Below, in pieces: positions 1 through 8,472 of a stretch of DNA of 64,000 nt; position 1 is the stretch's first letter; the number at the start of each line of letters is the position of its first letter. The notes beneath the pieces are model-generated. The model worked only from the letters and a program-made list of their open reading frames with translations, made no database searches and was not told the origin of the DNA. Position numbers and translations under genes: made by a program. The DNA comes from Paenibacillus fonticola DSM 21315. GTDB taxonomy: Bacteria; Bacillota; Bacilli; Paenibacillales; Paenibacillaceae. The stretch lies in the NCBI RefSeq assembly GCF_000381905.1, contig NZ_KB907257.1, positions 62,001 through 126,000 of the forward strand, in the 5' to 3' direction.

Positions 1-543
1 CTTGGCTTCGATGCCGCGGGCCAGAGCTTCCCCGTCTGCATCCAATATCGTGCGCACCCCCTTGTGATTGGCTATATTGATCAGACGGCGATAATAGTCA
101 GCCGGCGTCCCTGGAGGAAGGCTCCCCCCCAGAACTACGATGGCAGCTTCATGAAGTTCGGACTCGTAATCGGCCGCGAATTGCTCCAGAAGCTCTTTGC
201 TAGGTATAGAGCCAGCTTCATTTAATTCGGTCGTTTGCTTCGTTTGTTCATCAACTACCTTCAGATTCGTCCGGGTCTCCCCCTCTGCCTCAATAAATTG
301 TGCTGGGATGCCTTGTTCCCGGAGCTTATCCAAAAGAATCTTCCCTTGATGGCCCGCTTGAAATCCCCGGGCAATCACCGGAACCGAGAAGCTATGTAAA
401 ACTTTAGCGACGTTAATGCCCTTGCCCCCGGCATCTGTTCGCATCGTCTTGATCCGATTTAATTCACCTGTCGCGAAATGATCGACCGTTACCGTTTTAT
501 CTACCGCTGGGTTTAAAGTTACCGTATGCACTTTCTTCATCAT
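1..543 (-). CDS. fruK: 1-phosphofructokinase, partial (3' end outside window)
   Basis: PfkB-family sugar kinase that phosphorylates fructose 1-phosphate to fructose 1,6-bisphosphate in the cytoplasm after PTS uptake. About 180 N-terminal residues are present of a usual ~305. The reading begins MKKVHTVTLNPAVDKT and contains the PfkB N-terminal signature DAGGKGINVAK and the GGSLPPGTP motif typical of 1-phosphofructokinases and tagatose-6-phosphate kinases. Two ATGs lie in tandem at 543-541 and 540-538. Both are served by GGGGAG at 555-550 and either overlaps the fruR stop codon, so translation is probably coupled. The fructose-specific PTS gene expected next lies outside the window. Tagatose-6-phosphate kinase is the alternative, but the DeoR neighbour favours FruK. 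Confidence 0.88.
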   Translation of the reverse strand, partial: MMKKVHTVTLNPAVDKTVTVDHFATGELNRIKTMRTDAGGKGINVAKVLHSFSVPVIARGFQAGHQGKILLDKLREQGIPAQFIEAEGETRTNLKVVDEQTKQTTELNEAGSIPSKELLEQFAADYESELHEAAIVVLGGSLPPGTPADYYRRLINIANHKGVRTILDADGEALARGIEAK

Positions 544-1322
544 GATGTTCTCCCCGCTATTGTGACTTTAACGCCTTCTGCTTCCATCTCGCCGACCACT
601 TGCTCTGATACCGCGTCATCGACGATGCAGTGGTGAATTTCCGACAAATCTGCGACCTTGGCAAATGAAATTTGCCCGAATTTACTATGGTCAGCTACTA
701 AAATTATTTGCTTGGCCGCATGGATCATGCAGCGCTTTGTTTCCGCTTCGGTCAAATTCGGCGTGGTCAGACCGGCATCGGTATCCACACCATTAGTCGC
801 CAGAAACAATTTATTCACGCGAATGGCTTCAATGGAACGATTCGCTAGCGGACCGACCATCGCCTGAGTTTCATGGCGTAGCGTACCTCCGGTAAGCAGA
901 ATCTGGATATGCTTCGCCGGCCTTAGCACCTCTGCGACCATATTGGAGTTCGTGACTACGGTAAGCTCCTGGAAGTCTTTCAGATGCTGCGCCAAATAAT
1001 ACGTCGTCGTGCCTGAATCGAGAAAGATCGTATCCCCTTCCTCGATGAAAGCTGCTGCGCTGCGGGCGATTTCTTCCTTCTGTGACCGATAACGGTCCTC
1101 CTTCTCCACAAAGGTTGGTTCTGTGTTATCCTGCTCTACAGCAACCGCGCCGCCATGAGTTCTGCGCAGCTGTTTCGCTTCCTCCAAGTCTCTTAAATCT
1201 CGGCGAACGGTGGATTCTGACACTTTAAACTGCTCTGCTAATTCAGGAACCAGCGCCCGGCCCTGTCTTTGTACGTATTGTGCGATTTCTCGTTTGCGTT
1301 CTTCTTCAAAAAGGGTTGTCAT
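540..1322 (-). CDS. fruR: DeoR-family transcriptional regulator of fructose operon
   Basis: DeoR/GlpR-type repressor of 260 residues. The N-terminal winged HTH reads VSESTVRRDLRDLEEAKQLRRTHGGAV, the family signature, and the C-terminal sugar-phosphate sensor domain has the DSGTTT and TNGVD motifs. In this family a sugar phosphate (fructose 1-phosphate for FruR) relieves repression. The start chosen is ATG at 1322-1320 with GAGGT upstream. A longer reading from 1394 adds a non-conserved AT-rich stretch and lacks a ribosome site. It is first in an operon with fruK, and the two genes overlap. The fructose assignment rests on that coupling; other DeoR regulators of sugar operons look alike. Confidence 0.85.
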   Translation of the reverse strand: MTTLFEEERKREIAQYVQRQGRALVPELAEQFKVSESTVRRDLRDLEEAKQLRRTHGGAVAVEQDNTEPTFVEKEDRYRSQKEEIARSAAAFIEEGDTIFLDSGTTTYYLAQHLKDFQELTVVTNSNMVAEVLRPAKHIQILLTGGTLRHETQAMVGPLANRSIEAIRVNKLFLATNGVDTDAGLTTPNLTEAETKRCMIHAAKQIILVADHSKFGQISFAKVADLSEIHHCIVDDAVSEQVVGEMEAEGVKVTIAGRTS

Positions 1323-1390
1323 TGTTCTAACCTCATTTCTAGTACGGTTTCTATCTTTATAGTATATATCATAAATATAAGAGATTGCGC

Positions 1391-1457
1391 TCATATGTGA
1401 TTGTTTGTCGTTGTTTATGATTATATGTGATCATATTAATTTTGTAAAGCGTTTTCA
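1391..1457 (-). promoter_or_regulatory. fruR upstream region: ATATGTGAT direct repeats and cre-like site
   Basis: Two copies of ATATGTGAT begin 30 bp apart at 1393 and 1423, as expected for a DeoR-type regulator that binds repeated half-sites. At about 1443-1457 the minus strand reads TGAAAACGCTTTACA, which resembles a CcpA catabolite-responsive element with one extra base. Carbon catabolite control of fructose operons is common in Firmicutes. The assignment of both sites is inference. Confidence 0.4.
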
Positions 1458-1535
1458 GTTAAATTAATTACGCTCATTCGAGTATATATGGTCAAATATG
1501 AGTATTTGTTCTTTTTGAAATACTCTTTGTTACAC

Positions 1536-1573
1536 AAAAACCCCCTTGTCAGCCCATATAGAAGCTAACAAGG
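1536..1573 (-). terminator. Rho-independent terminator of the catD-catE-LLM operon
   Basis: On the minus strand the stem CCTTGT..AGC / GCT..ACAAGG (1544-1573) is followed by GGG and five T residues (complement of 1536-1540). It lies 70 bp past the end of the LLM reading frame. Confidence 0.7.
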
Positions 1574-1642
1574 AGGCAAAGCTGAATTACTTAATTCCCG
1601 ATCTTATTATTGTTCCTTAGAGACTACCGTACCATAAACCGC

Positions 1643-2714
1643 TTATTTACTCGTTGCTTTCCGGACAACTGGAATTATTTCTGCAGCGATAAGCTCAATG
1701 CCTGAAGCAACTTTATGAAACGGCAAGCCGCCGATGTCAATCTGGGCAATGAAACGTTGATGTCCAAAAAGCTCGTATTGACGCAGGATTTTCTCAGCAA
1801 TCTGCTGTGGACTGCCCACAAACAGGGCCGTATCCGGACCTGTCATCTGTTCATAATCAGCCCGCGTCATTCTAAAGGCCATTCCTCGCTGACGGTTCAC
1901 ATACGACCAATAATTTGAGTAATAAGGATAGAATTCATCCTTGGCTTGCTGGGTAGTCTTCGAGACGTACCCGTGACCCGTCACGCCTAACTTAAGGGCT
2001 TCAAAATTATGCCCAGCCTCTATCCCCGCGCTATGGTATGCTGCGACCAGCGGTATAAATCGATCCGGATCACCGCCAAGCATTGCTATAGCCATTGGAA
2101 CGCCTAACCGGCCTGCGCGAGCTGCGCTATCCAGCGTCCCCCCGACACCAACCCAGATGGGCAGCTGCTTCTGTACAGGCCGAGGGGAAATTTCGGCATT
2201 CCTTAGAGGGGGACGAAATCGACCGCTCCAAGTGATTTTTTTCATGCTTGTTAAGTTTTAAAAATAAATCCAGATGTTCTGAAAACAATTCATCATAATC
2301 GCTTGTGTCATAACCAAACAGAGGGAAGGACTCCACAAATGCCCCTCGGCCAGCAATAACCTCTGCCCGGCCGCCCGAAACGAGATCCAACGTGGCAAAA
2401 TCCTCAAACAGACGAACGGGGTCTGCCGTGCCAAGCACTGTGGTTGCGCTTGTCAGCTTGATTCGTTTAGTGGCTTGAGCAATGGCAGCCAAAATAACCG
2501 GGGGAGCAGACACGGCATAGTCCAGCCGATGATGTTCACCCACTCCAAAAACGTCAAATCCGGCCTCATCCGCAAGCTTTGCTGCTGCGATGATATCCTT
2601 AATCCTTTGCTGTGCACTAACCCTTGTTCCGGTAAGAGGATCGGGACCTATATCTGCAAGCGTATAAAGTCCCACTTCGATACCTGAATTTAAAGACCGT
2701 TCTCCCTCTTTCAT
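1643..2714 (-). pseudogene. LLM-class flavin-dependent monooxygenase, frameshifted
   Basis: Bacterial-luciferase-like (F420/FMN) monooxygenase fold in two overlapping frames. The N-terminal part starts at ATG 2714 (AGGAGGAG seven bases upstream) and reads [15 protein letters not shown] to about [14 protein letters not shown]. The continuation [20 protein letters not shown] to the C-terminus at 1643 is one frame over. The break sits in a run of seven A on the coding strand (2236-2242); six would restore one continuous ~356-residue protein. It follows catE by 28 bp and is probably in that operon, so a role in oxidising an aromatic or quinone substrate is plausible. It may be a true pseudogene, a slippage-switched gene or a sequencing error. 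Confidence 0.8.
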
Positions 2715-2742
2715 GACACTCCTCCTATAAAGCTGTTTAGGA

Positions 2743-3597
2743 TCAGACCAGCAAAAGAATACGATTCCCCGATGGATCGGCTGTAGCGAATGCCCCATTT
2801 TCCTCCGTAACGGAGGCACCTATATTTTTTAAATTCGCGATGACTTGCTCTCGCGCTGCAGCATTGGGATACATTAATGTAAATGATTTGAGACCGGCAC
2901 TGTTCTCAGCTGGACGGGGCGCACCCACACCATTCCATGTATTTAAGCCAATATGGTGATGGTATTTCCCCGTAGAAATGAACATCGCCTGCGCCCCAAA
3001 TCGGTTTACGATCTCGAATCCGAGCCCCTTAACATAAAATTCTTCCGCCCGATGCAATTCAGATACGTGCAAATGGATATGCCCCATCACTGTTTCTGTT
3101 GGCAACCCTTCCCATGCTTTGTTCTGATCTGCTCCCGACAGAAGGTCACTAAAATTCAATGGATCTACGGCCATCTCCACTTCACCTTTATTCCATACCC
3201 AATCCGAAGGATCACGGTCTCTGTAAATTTCAATCCCGTTTCCATCCGGATCCGATAGGTAAAGGGCTTCACTGACAAGATGATCAGATGAACCGATTCT
3301 CTGCCCAAGATGAGCGAAATGCTGAACGATGCGCGCCAAATCAGAGCGGCTAGGCAAGAGCAATGCAAAATGGTACAAGCCCGTGGTCTTTCCTTGCATT
3401 TGCACGACGTTATCTGGTTGTTCAATGGACAGCAAAACCGTCTTTCCATCTGCGGTCAAGTCCGCCGTTTTTTCTGTTTGGTCCAGCACCTTAAAGCCGA
3501 TGACTTCCTTATAAAATTTCAGCGAACGTTCTATATTTTGAACCTTAAGATTTACTTGCCCGACATAAATATTGGGTTCGCGGTGAAAATTCATCAT
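2743..3597 (-). CDS. catE: VOC-family ring-cleavage dioxygenase, CatE-like
   Basis: Two-module vicinal-oxygen-chelate protein of 284 residues resembling Bacillus catechol-2,3-dioxygenase CatE, which opens catechol rings with a metal centre. Module 1 (about 10-130) ends in [10 protein letters not shown]. Module 2 (about 170-284) carries GHIHLHV (172-178) and [11 protein letters not shown] (213-215 HHH), candidate metal-ligand histidines. The last strand of module 2 reads GNRILLLV, so the usual final Glu is not visible there. It sits 11 bp downstream of a DoxX gene and opposite an HxlR regulator, the arrangement of the B. subtilis catDE/CatR quinone-response locus. The dioxygenase activity is inferred; a glyoxalase-like detoxification role remains possible. 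Confidence 0.8.
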   Translation of the reverse strand: MMNFHREPNIYVGQVNLKVQNIERSLKFYKEVIGFKVLDQTEKTADLTADGKTVLLSIEQPDNVVQMQGKTTGLYHFALLLPSRSDLARIVQHFAHLGQRIGSSDHLVSEALYLSDPDGNGIEIYRDRDPSDWVWNKGEVEMAVDPLNFSDLLSGADQNKAWEGLPTETVMGHIHLHVSELHRAEEFYVKGLGFEIVNRFGAQAMFISTGKYHHHIGLNTWNGVGAPRPAENSAGLKSFTLMYPNAAAREQVIANLKNIGASVTEENGAFATADPSGNRILLLV

Positions 3598-3608
3598 ACA
3601 TCCTCCTT

Positions 3609-4016
3609 TTAATCTTTTTTTGAACGAAAAATAACATTTTCCAATGCCCAGAAGGATTTACTTTTCAAAGCGAGATAAACGGAAATTACAAACAAAGCTA
3701 AATCCAGCTCATATCCAGCCATTTGCTCATTGCCAAGGAATCCTGCGGCAAGTTTTACTTTAAAGATTGCAACCGCCATAATGATCGCGAATAAAGCGGC
3801 GACAATCCTTGTTCCAAGCCCTAATACCATCGCAATGCCGCCTAACAATTCAATTAGCGCTACAACATAAGCAGCAAAACCGGGCATCCCTAAGCTTTCA
3901 AAAAAGCCCGCAGTACCGGCAATTCCACTTTGGAATTTGTCAAATCCGTGTATCAAGAATGTGACTCCTAAACTCAATCTTAACAATGTCAAACCCAGCT
4001 CATCTTTTCTTACCAT
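3609..4016 (-). CDS. catD: DoxX-family membrane protein, CatD-like
   Basis: Small integral membrane protein of 135 residues with four hydrophobic segments. The first reads RLSLGVTFLIHGFDKFQSG, the DoxX family opening. DoxX proteins such as CatD accompany quinone and thiol-stress genes in Bacillus and are thought to take part in electron transfer or detoxification at the membrane; the exact reaction is not settled. It is the first gene of the minus-strand operon with catE and the LLM monooxygenase. It diverges from the HxlR gene across a palindrome-rich 188-bp intergenic region, which implies shared control. Confidence 0.8.
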   Translation of the reverse strand: MVRKDELGLTLLRLSLGVTFLIHGFDKFQSGIAGTAGFFESLGMPGFAAYVVALIELLGGIAMVLGLGTRIVAALFAIIMAVAIFKVKLAAGFLGNEQMAGYELDLALFVISVYLALKSKSFWALENVIFRSKKD

Positions 4017-4086
4017 TGACTAAACACTCCTTCATTATGATGCCAACCAAATAAACCGGAAACCAAGGCCTCAATTTATCAGTCAG

Positions 4087-4119
4087 TTACTTTATGTAAG
4101 TTATTATATTTATATAACT
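4087..4119. promoter_or_regulatory. Candidate HxlR/CatR operator dyads between catD and its regulator
   Basis: Two dyads are visible: TTAC-TTTAT-GTAA (4087-4099) and AGTTATTATA-T-TTATATAACT (4099-4119). The rightward gene has an extended -10 TGGTATACT at 4173-4181 and AAGGAGGAG just before its TTG start. HxlR/DUF24 regulators bind such AT-rich inverted repeats between divergent genes. Assignment to this regulator is inferred from position. Confidence 0.55.
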
Positions 4120-4204
4120 AACAAACGTCAAGTGTGTAATTATGTAAAAGTAATGATTGTACTTGTGGAAAGTGGTATACTAAGGATATAAGGAGGAGAT
4201 CCAA

Positions 4205-4513
4205 TTGGATAAATCAATTTGTCCGGGATTTGAACAAGCTATGGGTTTATTAAGCCAAAGATGGACTGGATTGATTATTTATCAGTTATTATCTGGCCCA
4301 CAGCGCTTTTGTAATATTGAAACGGCAATCGGAATAAGCGGCAAAGTGCTTTCAGATAGATTGAAGGATTTAGAGAACGAGGGGATAGTCAAAAGAGTTA
4401 TTTATCCGGAAACTCCTGTGCGAATTGAATATTCATTAACGGACAAAGGTTTAGCGTTTAAACCCATTTTTAGTGAAATAGAGAAATGGTCTCAACATTG
4501 GCTAAAAGCATAA
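4205..4513 (+). CDS. HxlR-family redox-sensing regulator, CatR/YodB-like
   Basis: Winged-helix DUF24/HxlR repressor of 102 residues. In YodB and CatR of B. subtilis an N-terminal cysteine reacts with quinones or diamide and releases the DNA. Here the matching Cys is residue 6 (MDKSICPGF), and a second Cys is at 36. The recognition region reads ISGKVLSDRLKDLENEGIVKR. The start is TTG at 4205, fixed by AAGGAGGAG a few bases upstream; no ATG is suitably placed. It is divergent from catD-catE, so it is probably their quinone-responsive repressor, and it may also act on the second dioxygenase-like gene downstream. Confidence 0.82.
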   Translation: MDKSICPGFEQAMGLLSQRWTGLIIYQLLSGPQRFCNIETAIGISGKVLSDRLKDLENEGIVKRVIYPETPVRIEYSLTDKGLAFKPIFSEIEKWSQHWLKA

Positions 4514-4616
4514 TTCCTACTTGTTGATAATTCATATATTAGCAGCTCCTCGTTAAGTTCGTATTAACTTGCCAAATGCTGAAAGAGCACTGCGTTTGCT
4601 GTTGGTGGACGAACTA

Positions 4617-4666
4617 AAACACCGAAGCTCAGGATCAAACAACTTCCTGGTGCCTCAGTGTTTTTT
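4617..4666 (+). terminator. Terminator after the HxlR gene
   Basis: Imperfect stem ACACCGAAGCTCAGGA / TCCTGGTGCCTCAGTGT with a ten-base loop, followed by TTTTTT on the plus strand. On the minus strand only four T follow, so it chiefly stops the HxlR transcript before the convergent gene. Confidence 0.75.
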
Positions 4667-4676
4667 CGTCAGTGAA

Positions 4677-5540
4677 TTAGTATCCTTTCACGATTAAACG
4701 AGTTTGAATGCCAAATGGATCGCTAACATTGATTGCATCATCATCCTCGCGCTCGTAAGCTATCCCTGATTCGCTAATCCGTGCTTCCACCTCGGCTAGC
4801 GCCTGCTGGTCAGGAAGAGTTACGGTGTAATACGCCAAACCGGTCGCATCGGCAGCCGCCGGAGGCGCGCCAACTCCCGCCCAGGTGTTCAGCCCGATAT
4901 GGTGATGGTACCCGCCCGCAGAAATAAACAATGCCGCTGAGCCGTAATGGGCGGTAATTTCGAAGCCGAGCACGTCGCAGTAGAACCGCTTCGCCTGCTG
5001 CAAATTCCCCACGTGGAAATGGACATGACCGATTACCGTTTCTGCTGGCAGCCCTTGCCACTGTGCCTGCTCCGAAATGTGCAGCAGCCCCTCAATATCC
5101 ACGGGATCTGTCGTCATCACATACTCTCCGTTAGCGCTGCGCTGCCAGGTTTCCCGCGGACGATCCGCATATATTTCTATTCCATTATTGTCCGGATCGT
5201 TCAAATATAGAGCTTCGCTTACTAGGTGATCGCCTTGGCCGACCGATATATTATGCTTGGCCAAATTGCGCAGCGCTAAACCGAGAGATACCCGGTCCGG
5301 CAGCAGGATAGCAAAATGATAAAGGCCAGAAGAACGGCTTTCCGATATGCGATAGTCGGCGTTTGCTTCCAGGACTACCAGCGCGTGGCGCCCATCGGCA
5401 GCGAGTTCGGCCACATTGCCCTCTTGCCCCAATAGCTTCAGCCCAATCACCTCTTCATAGAAAGTGATCGAGCGCTCCAAGTTTTGTACCTTCAAACGAA
5501 CCAGGCCAATCTCAGCCTGCGGGTGAATAATTTGTGCCAT
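4677..5540 (-). CDS. VOC-family ring-cleavage dioxygenase, second CatE-like copy
   Basis: Two-module vicinal-oxygen-chelate protein of 287 residues, clearly paralogous to the catE-like gene 1 kb away: matching ALYLNDPDNNGIEIYADR, GHVHFHV and [16 protein letters not shown] blocks. As there, the HxH and HHH histidines in module 2 are the likely metal ligands. It is transcribed alone, convergent with the HxlR gene, from its own promoter region that holds a near-perfect TTGTAAC-N7-GTTACAA dyad. Two paralogues this close suggest a duplication with divergence in substrate (catechol versus a substituted hydroquinone such as MhqO-type substrates). The substrate is not deducible from sequence. Confidence 0.8.
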   Translation of the reverse strand: MAQIIHPQAEIGLVRLKVQNLERSITFYEEVIGLKLLGQEGNVAELAADGRHALVVLEANADYRISESRSSGLYHFAILLPDRVSLGLALRNLAKHNISVGQGDHLVSEALYLNDPDNNGIEIYADRPRETWQRSANGEYVMTTDPVDIEGLLHISEQAQWQGLPAETVIGHVHFHVGNLQQAKRFYCDVLGFEITAHYGSAALFISAGGYHHHIGLNTWAGVGAPPAAADATGLAYYTVTLPDQQALAEVEARISESGIAYEREDDDAINVSDPFGIQTRLIVKGY

Positions 5541-5579
5541 ATTTAGTGCCCCTTCCGTCTAAGTATTACAACGCAAAAC

Positions 5580-5626
5580 TTGTAACAACGTCAGTTACAA
5601 CTGTTGTAGACAGTATAGTTACAGTT
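5580..5626 (-). promoter_or_regulatory. Operator dyads upstream of second CatE-like gene
   Basis: Perfect inverted repeat TTGTAAC-AACGTCA-GTTACAA (5580-5600), then AACTGT-N16-ACAGTT (5599-5604 and 5621-5626). Both lie 40-85 bp upstream of the start codon. The word AGTTAC also occurs in the catD/HxlR intergenic dyads, so one regulator could bind both loci. Confidence 0.6.
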
Positions 5627-5845
5627 AAACCATTTGTCAATGACTGCATATCCTTTTATATCCTTGTATAACAAAGACCCCTCGGGAATTTGTCAGGGAT
5701 CAAATCGCAAGCTGCTTGTCATCAGTTCATCTGCAGGTTTTTGCCTATTCATCAAGAACTGGCATATCTCTCTGCAACTTTTTCCAAAATAGTTCGTTCA
5801 AATATTTAACGCAATAAATATAAATGGTACCGGAAGGAGAAACCA

Positions 5846-7048
5846 ATGAACATTTCAAGAGGCACTTCAAGACGAACTTCAAGAGGTATTTCAGCCAAAA
5901 TCGCCATGATCGGACTGGCAGCCATATTATCCATTACCCCTCTTGCTTATTCATCAGCTTCAACAGCTGCCGCGGCGGCAAGCAGCTCCACAACGCAGTC
6001 GAATATCAAGCTTGTATTCAACGGCCAGGAGTACTCGCCTTCGTCGGCGCCGCTGCTGCACAAGGGCGCCTTCTATTTGCCGCTTCGAGATATCGGCGAA
6101 CTGCTGGGCAGTGTCGTTTTCTGGAACGCGAAGGATCACAGCGTGACGATGACGTATCCCAATCGAATTGTGAAGGTAAAATTAAATGCTTCTAGCGCTA
6201 CCGTTAACGAAGCGGCGGTGAAGCTGAACGCCCCGGTTATCGTGCGCAACGGGCGTACGTTTGTGCCCATCCGTTTCTTCTCAGAAGCGATCGGCGCTGG
6301 CGTAGAGTGGAATGCTGCCAAGAAAACAGTATCCTTATCTCAGCAGCCTATATATGTTAAAGGAGGCAGCGTGAATACAACCATTTGGCTGAACAAGAAC
6401 ACCGGCGACGTATATTTTGCGTATCCTTTTGAAACGAAGCCGAAACGCATCGGCCAATTGAATACGGATATCAAGGAGCTTGCAAGCATCAATGTCTACA
6501 GTATGCCAGGGACGCAGCAAAGCTATGTCCTTACTGTAGAAGACAACTATGGCGAGCCCCATGTCCATACGAATGTATACACGGCTTTAATGAATGGCGA
6601 TGAGATCATCAGACAAAGCAAAGCGTACTACTTCCAGCGTTATGAGAAAAATGCCGTATTCGATCATGATGGGAACGCCGTTCTCACAGATGGTAAACTG
6701 CTTTCAATCGTTGATGCCGAGGGCCAGATCGTCGAGGAGTATGATCTGCCTCAGCTTACCGGAAAAGACGAGAATCATTCCGTTCTAGCCGCAGGCTCAT
6801 CCTATTTGCTAATCCGCCCGAATCTGAGCGGACATCTGACCTTGATCGATTTGAAGGACAACTCGGCAACTCTCCTTTATCAACAGTTTCTTAGCGGCCA
6901 AGAACGTGAATACGCCGAATTGAACGATGTCCCATATCATGGTGATCAGCTCGTCTTCTTGGGCGAGAACGTTGATGGCTCCCTGCAATTCGAGAACCGC
7001 AGCCCTTTTAACGCTAATAACCAGAAGTACACATTTAAGCTAAACTAA
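5846..7048 (+). CDS. Secreted stalk-domain protein (copper amine oxidase N-terminal domain)
   Basis: Exported protein of 400 residues. A basic N-terminus and hydrophobic segment (IAMIGLAAILSITPLAYSSA) form a signal peptide ending near residue 44. Residues about 52-160 match the copper amine oxidase N1 stalk domain, which is abundant in Paenibacillus cell-surface proteins: KLVFNGQEY, FYLPLRDIGELLG, FVPIRFFSEAIGAGVEWNAAKKTV. The remaining ~240 residues are beta-rich with recurring turns and may form a propeller-like domain; I do not recognise it. A strong GAAGGAG site precedes ATG 5846. The function is unknown; these domains usually anchor or space enzymes on the cell surface and say nothing about copper. 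Confidence 0.8.
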   Translation: MNISRGTSRRTSRGISAKIAMIGLAAILSITPLAYSSASTAAAAASSSTTQSNIKLVFNGQEYSPSSAPLLHKGAFYLPLRDIGELLGSVVFWNAKDHSVTMTYPNRIVKVKLNASSATVNEAAVKLNAPVIVRNGRTFVPIRFFSEAIGAGVEWNAAKKTVSLSQQPIYVKGGSVNTTIWLNKNTGDVYFAYPFETKPKRIGQLNTDIKELASINVYSMPGTQQSYVLTVEDNYGEPHVHTNVYTALMNGDEIIRQSKAYYFQRYEKNAVFDHDGNAVLTDGKLLSIVDAEGQIVEEYDLPQLTGKDENHSVLAAGSSYLLIRPNLSGHLTLIDLKDNSATLLYQQFLSGQEREYAELNDVPYHGDQLVFLGENVDGSLQFENRSPFNANNQKYTFKLN

Positions 7049-7064
7049 CCGGTAGTATTGGCAT

Positions 7065-8342
7065 TTATTTTAAAATAAATCTTCGAACCACCTCAGGCGA
7101 TAAAGGCTCCCCTCCGGGCATATGCATGATTCCCCCGCTATACAGCTCCTCCAGCGCATCCGCGTCCTTCAGCATATGCCCGGTTAATATCGCCGCCGCT
7201 GTCTCGTCTTTATCAATTGTTCCGTCTGTCCTAAGCATCTTCAACCCGGCCAGCGTGGCGGCCGAGGCCGGTTCGCAGCCGATACCGCTGCGGTCAATGA
7301 CCCGCTTAGCCAGCATAATTTCTTCATCGCTGACCGCTGCCGTCACCCCTTGTGTCAATTCCAGCGCAGCCGGAGCTTTGCGCCAGCTTGGCGGATTGCC
7401 AATGTTCATGGCGCTGGCCCTAGTGCGCGGATTAGGCTCTGGAACAAACGTCTTCCCTTTCTGCTCCACCATCCGATGAAAAGGACTAGCACCTTCGGCC
7501 TGTACAAGCGCTATACGCGGCAGCTTATCGATCATGCCTAGGCGCCATAAATCTCCCAATCCTTTGCCAAGCGCGGACACATTGCTGAGAGCGCCCCCGG
7601 GAATCGCGATCCAGTCAGGCATTTTCCATTGCAGCTGCTGCGCTAGCTCATAAACAATGCTCTTCTGTCCTTCGATCCGGTAGGGATTCAGCGAATTGCA
7701 TACATACAGTCCAAGCGCGTCACCCCATTTCTCGAGGAACGCGATCCCATCGTCATAAGTGCCGTCAAACCGGATCACCTGGGCGCCGTAAGCGGTGGTC
7801 TGATTGATTTTTGCCGGAGAAATATTGCTGGCTGGCGCGATGACAAGGGAAGAACTCCCGCTCCAGGCTGCGTACATCGCTAGCGATGCCGAGGTATTTC
7901 CCGTCGATGAGCAGGCAAATACGTTTTTTCCTAAAGATAGCCCATGCGATACGGCCGCGGCCATACCATTGTCCTTGAAGGAGCCGCTCGGATTCTCGCT
8001 CTGCGCCTTGAGCCTCAACTCTCTGATTCCTGCGTACGCTGCACAGGCCTGTGACAGATATAATCCAGTATTCCCCTCTCCCCTTGTCGTCAATGCGTTC
8101 TCCGGCAACTCCGGGGCAATCAGCTCTTTATATCTCCACACCCCGCTGCCATAAACAGTTCCACGCTCCAAATAGAGCCTTTGTTCGAAAAGCTGCTGCA
8201 ATCGTTCACCGTCCATACCGCTAAAATCGCGCCAAAGCTCGAGAATCCCGCCGCAATCGCAGCGAATACGCCAATGTCCCCCGATCTCAGCCCCGCATTC
8301 CAAGCAGCACAGCATGTATTCCCCGTCAATTTCGTTCCCCAT
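7065..8342 (-). CDS. thrC: Threonine synthase (PLP enzyme with N-terminal zinc ribbon)
   Basis: Fold-type II PLP enzyme of 425 residues converting O-phosphohomoserine to threonine. The PLP lysine is K123 in NPSGSFKDNG. The phosphate loop SSTGNTSASLA, the GGALSNVSALGKG loop and EPASAATLAGL are also visible. The first 40 residues carry paired cysteines (CCLECG and CDCGG), a zinc ribbon found in the longer ThrC class; B. subtilis ThrC is about 70 residues shorter. It is not next to hom or thrB, so it may be a second copy, and it diverges from a LysR regulator that could control it. ATG 8342 has AAGGAGAG upstream. A related PLP lyase with another substrate cannot be excluded. Confidence 0.82.
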   Translation of the reverse strand: MGNEIDGEYMLCCLECGAEIGGHWRIRCDCGGILELWRDFSGMDGERLQQLFEQRLYLERGTVYGSGVWRYKELIAPELPENALTTRGEGNTGLYLSQACAAYAGIRELRLKAQSENPSGSFKDNGMAAAVSHGLSLGKNVFACSSTGNTSASLAMYAAWSGSSSLVIAPASNISPAKINQTTAYGAQVIRFDGTYDDGIAFLEKWGDALGLYVCNSLNPYRIEGQKSIVYELAQQLQWKMPDWIAIPGGALSNVSALGKGLGDLWRLGMIDKLPRIALVQAEGASPFHRMVEQKGKTFVPEPNPRTRASAMNIGNPPSWRKAPAALELTQGVTAAVSDEEIMLAKRVIDRSGIGCEPASAATLAGLKMLRTDGTIDKDETAAAILTGHMLKDADALEELYSGGIMHMPGGEPLSPEVVRRFILK

Positions 8343-8428
8343 TTAAATCTCTCCTTACTTCCCATTTGATATGTGTAGATAAGACTACAATAAAGGATAG
8401 CAGGGAATAAAAATAATATATATAATTT

Positions 8429-8448
8429 AATAATAGATAAGTATTATT
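8429..8448. promoter_or_regulatory. Palindrome between thrC and LysR gene
   Basis: AATAATA-GATAAG-TATTATT, a 7+7 perfect dyad in the 130-bp divergent intergenic region and 25 bp before the LysR start. LysR proteins bind such dyads to autoregulate and to control the divergent gene. Confidence 0.5.
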
Positions 8449-8472
8449 TATGTATAAGAAAGGACACGTCCT

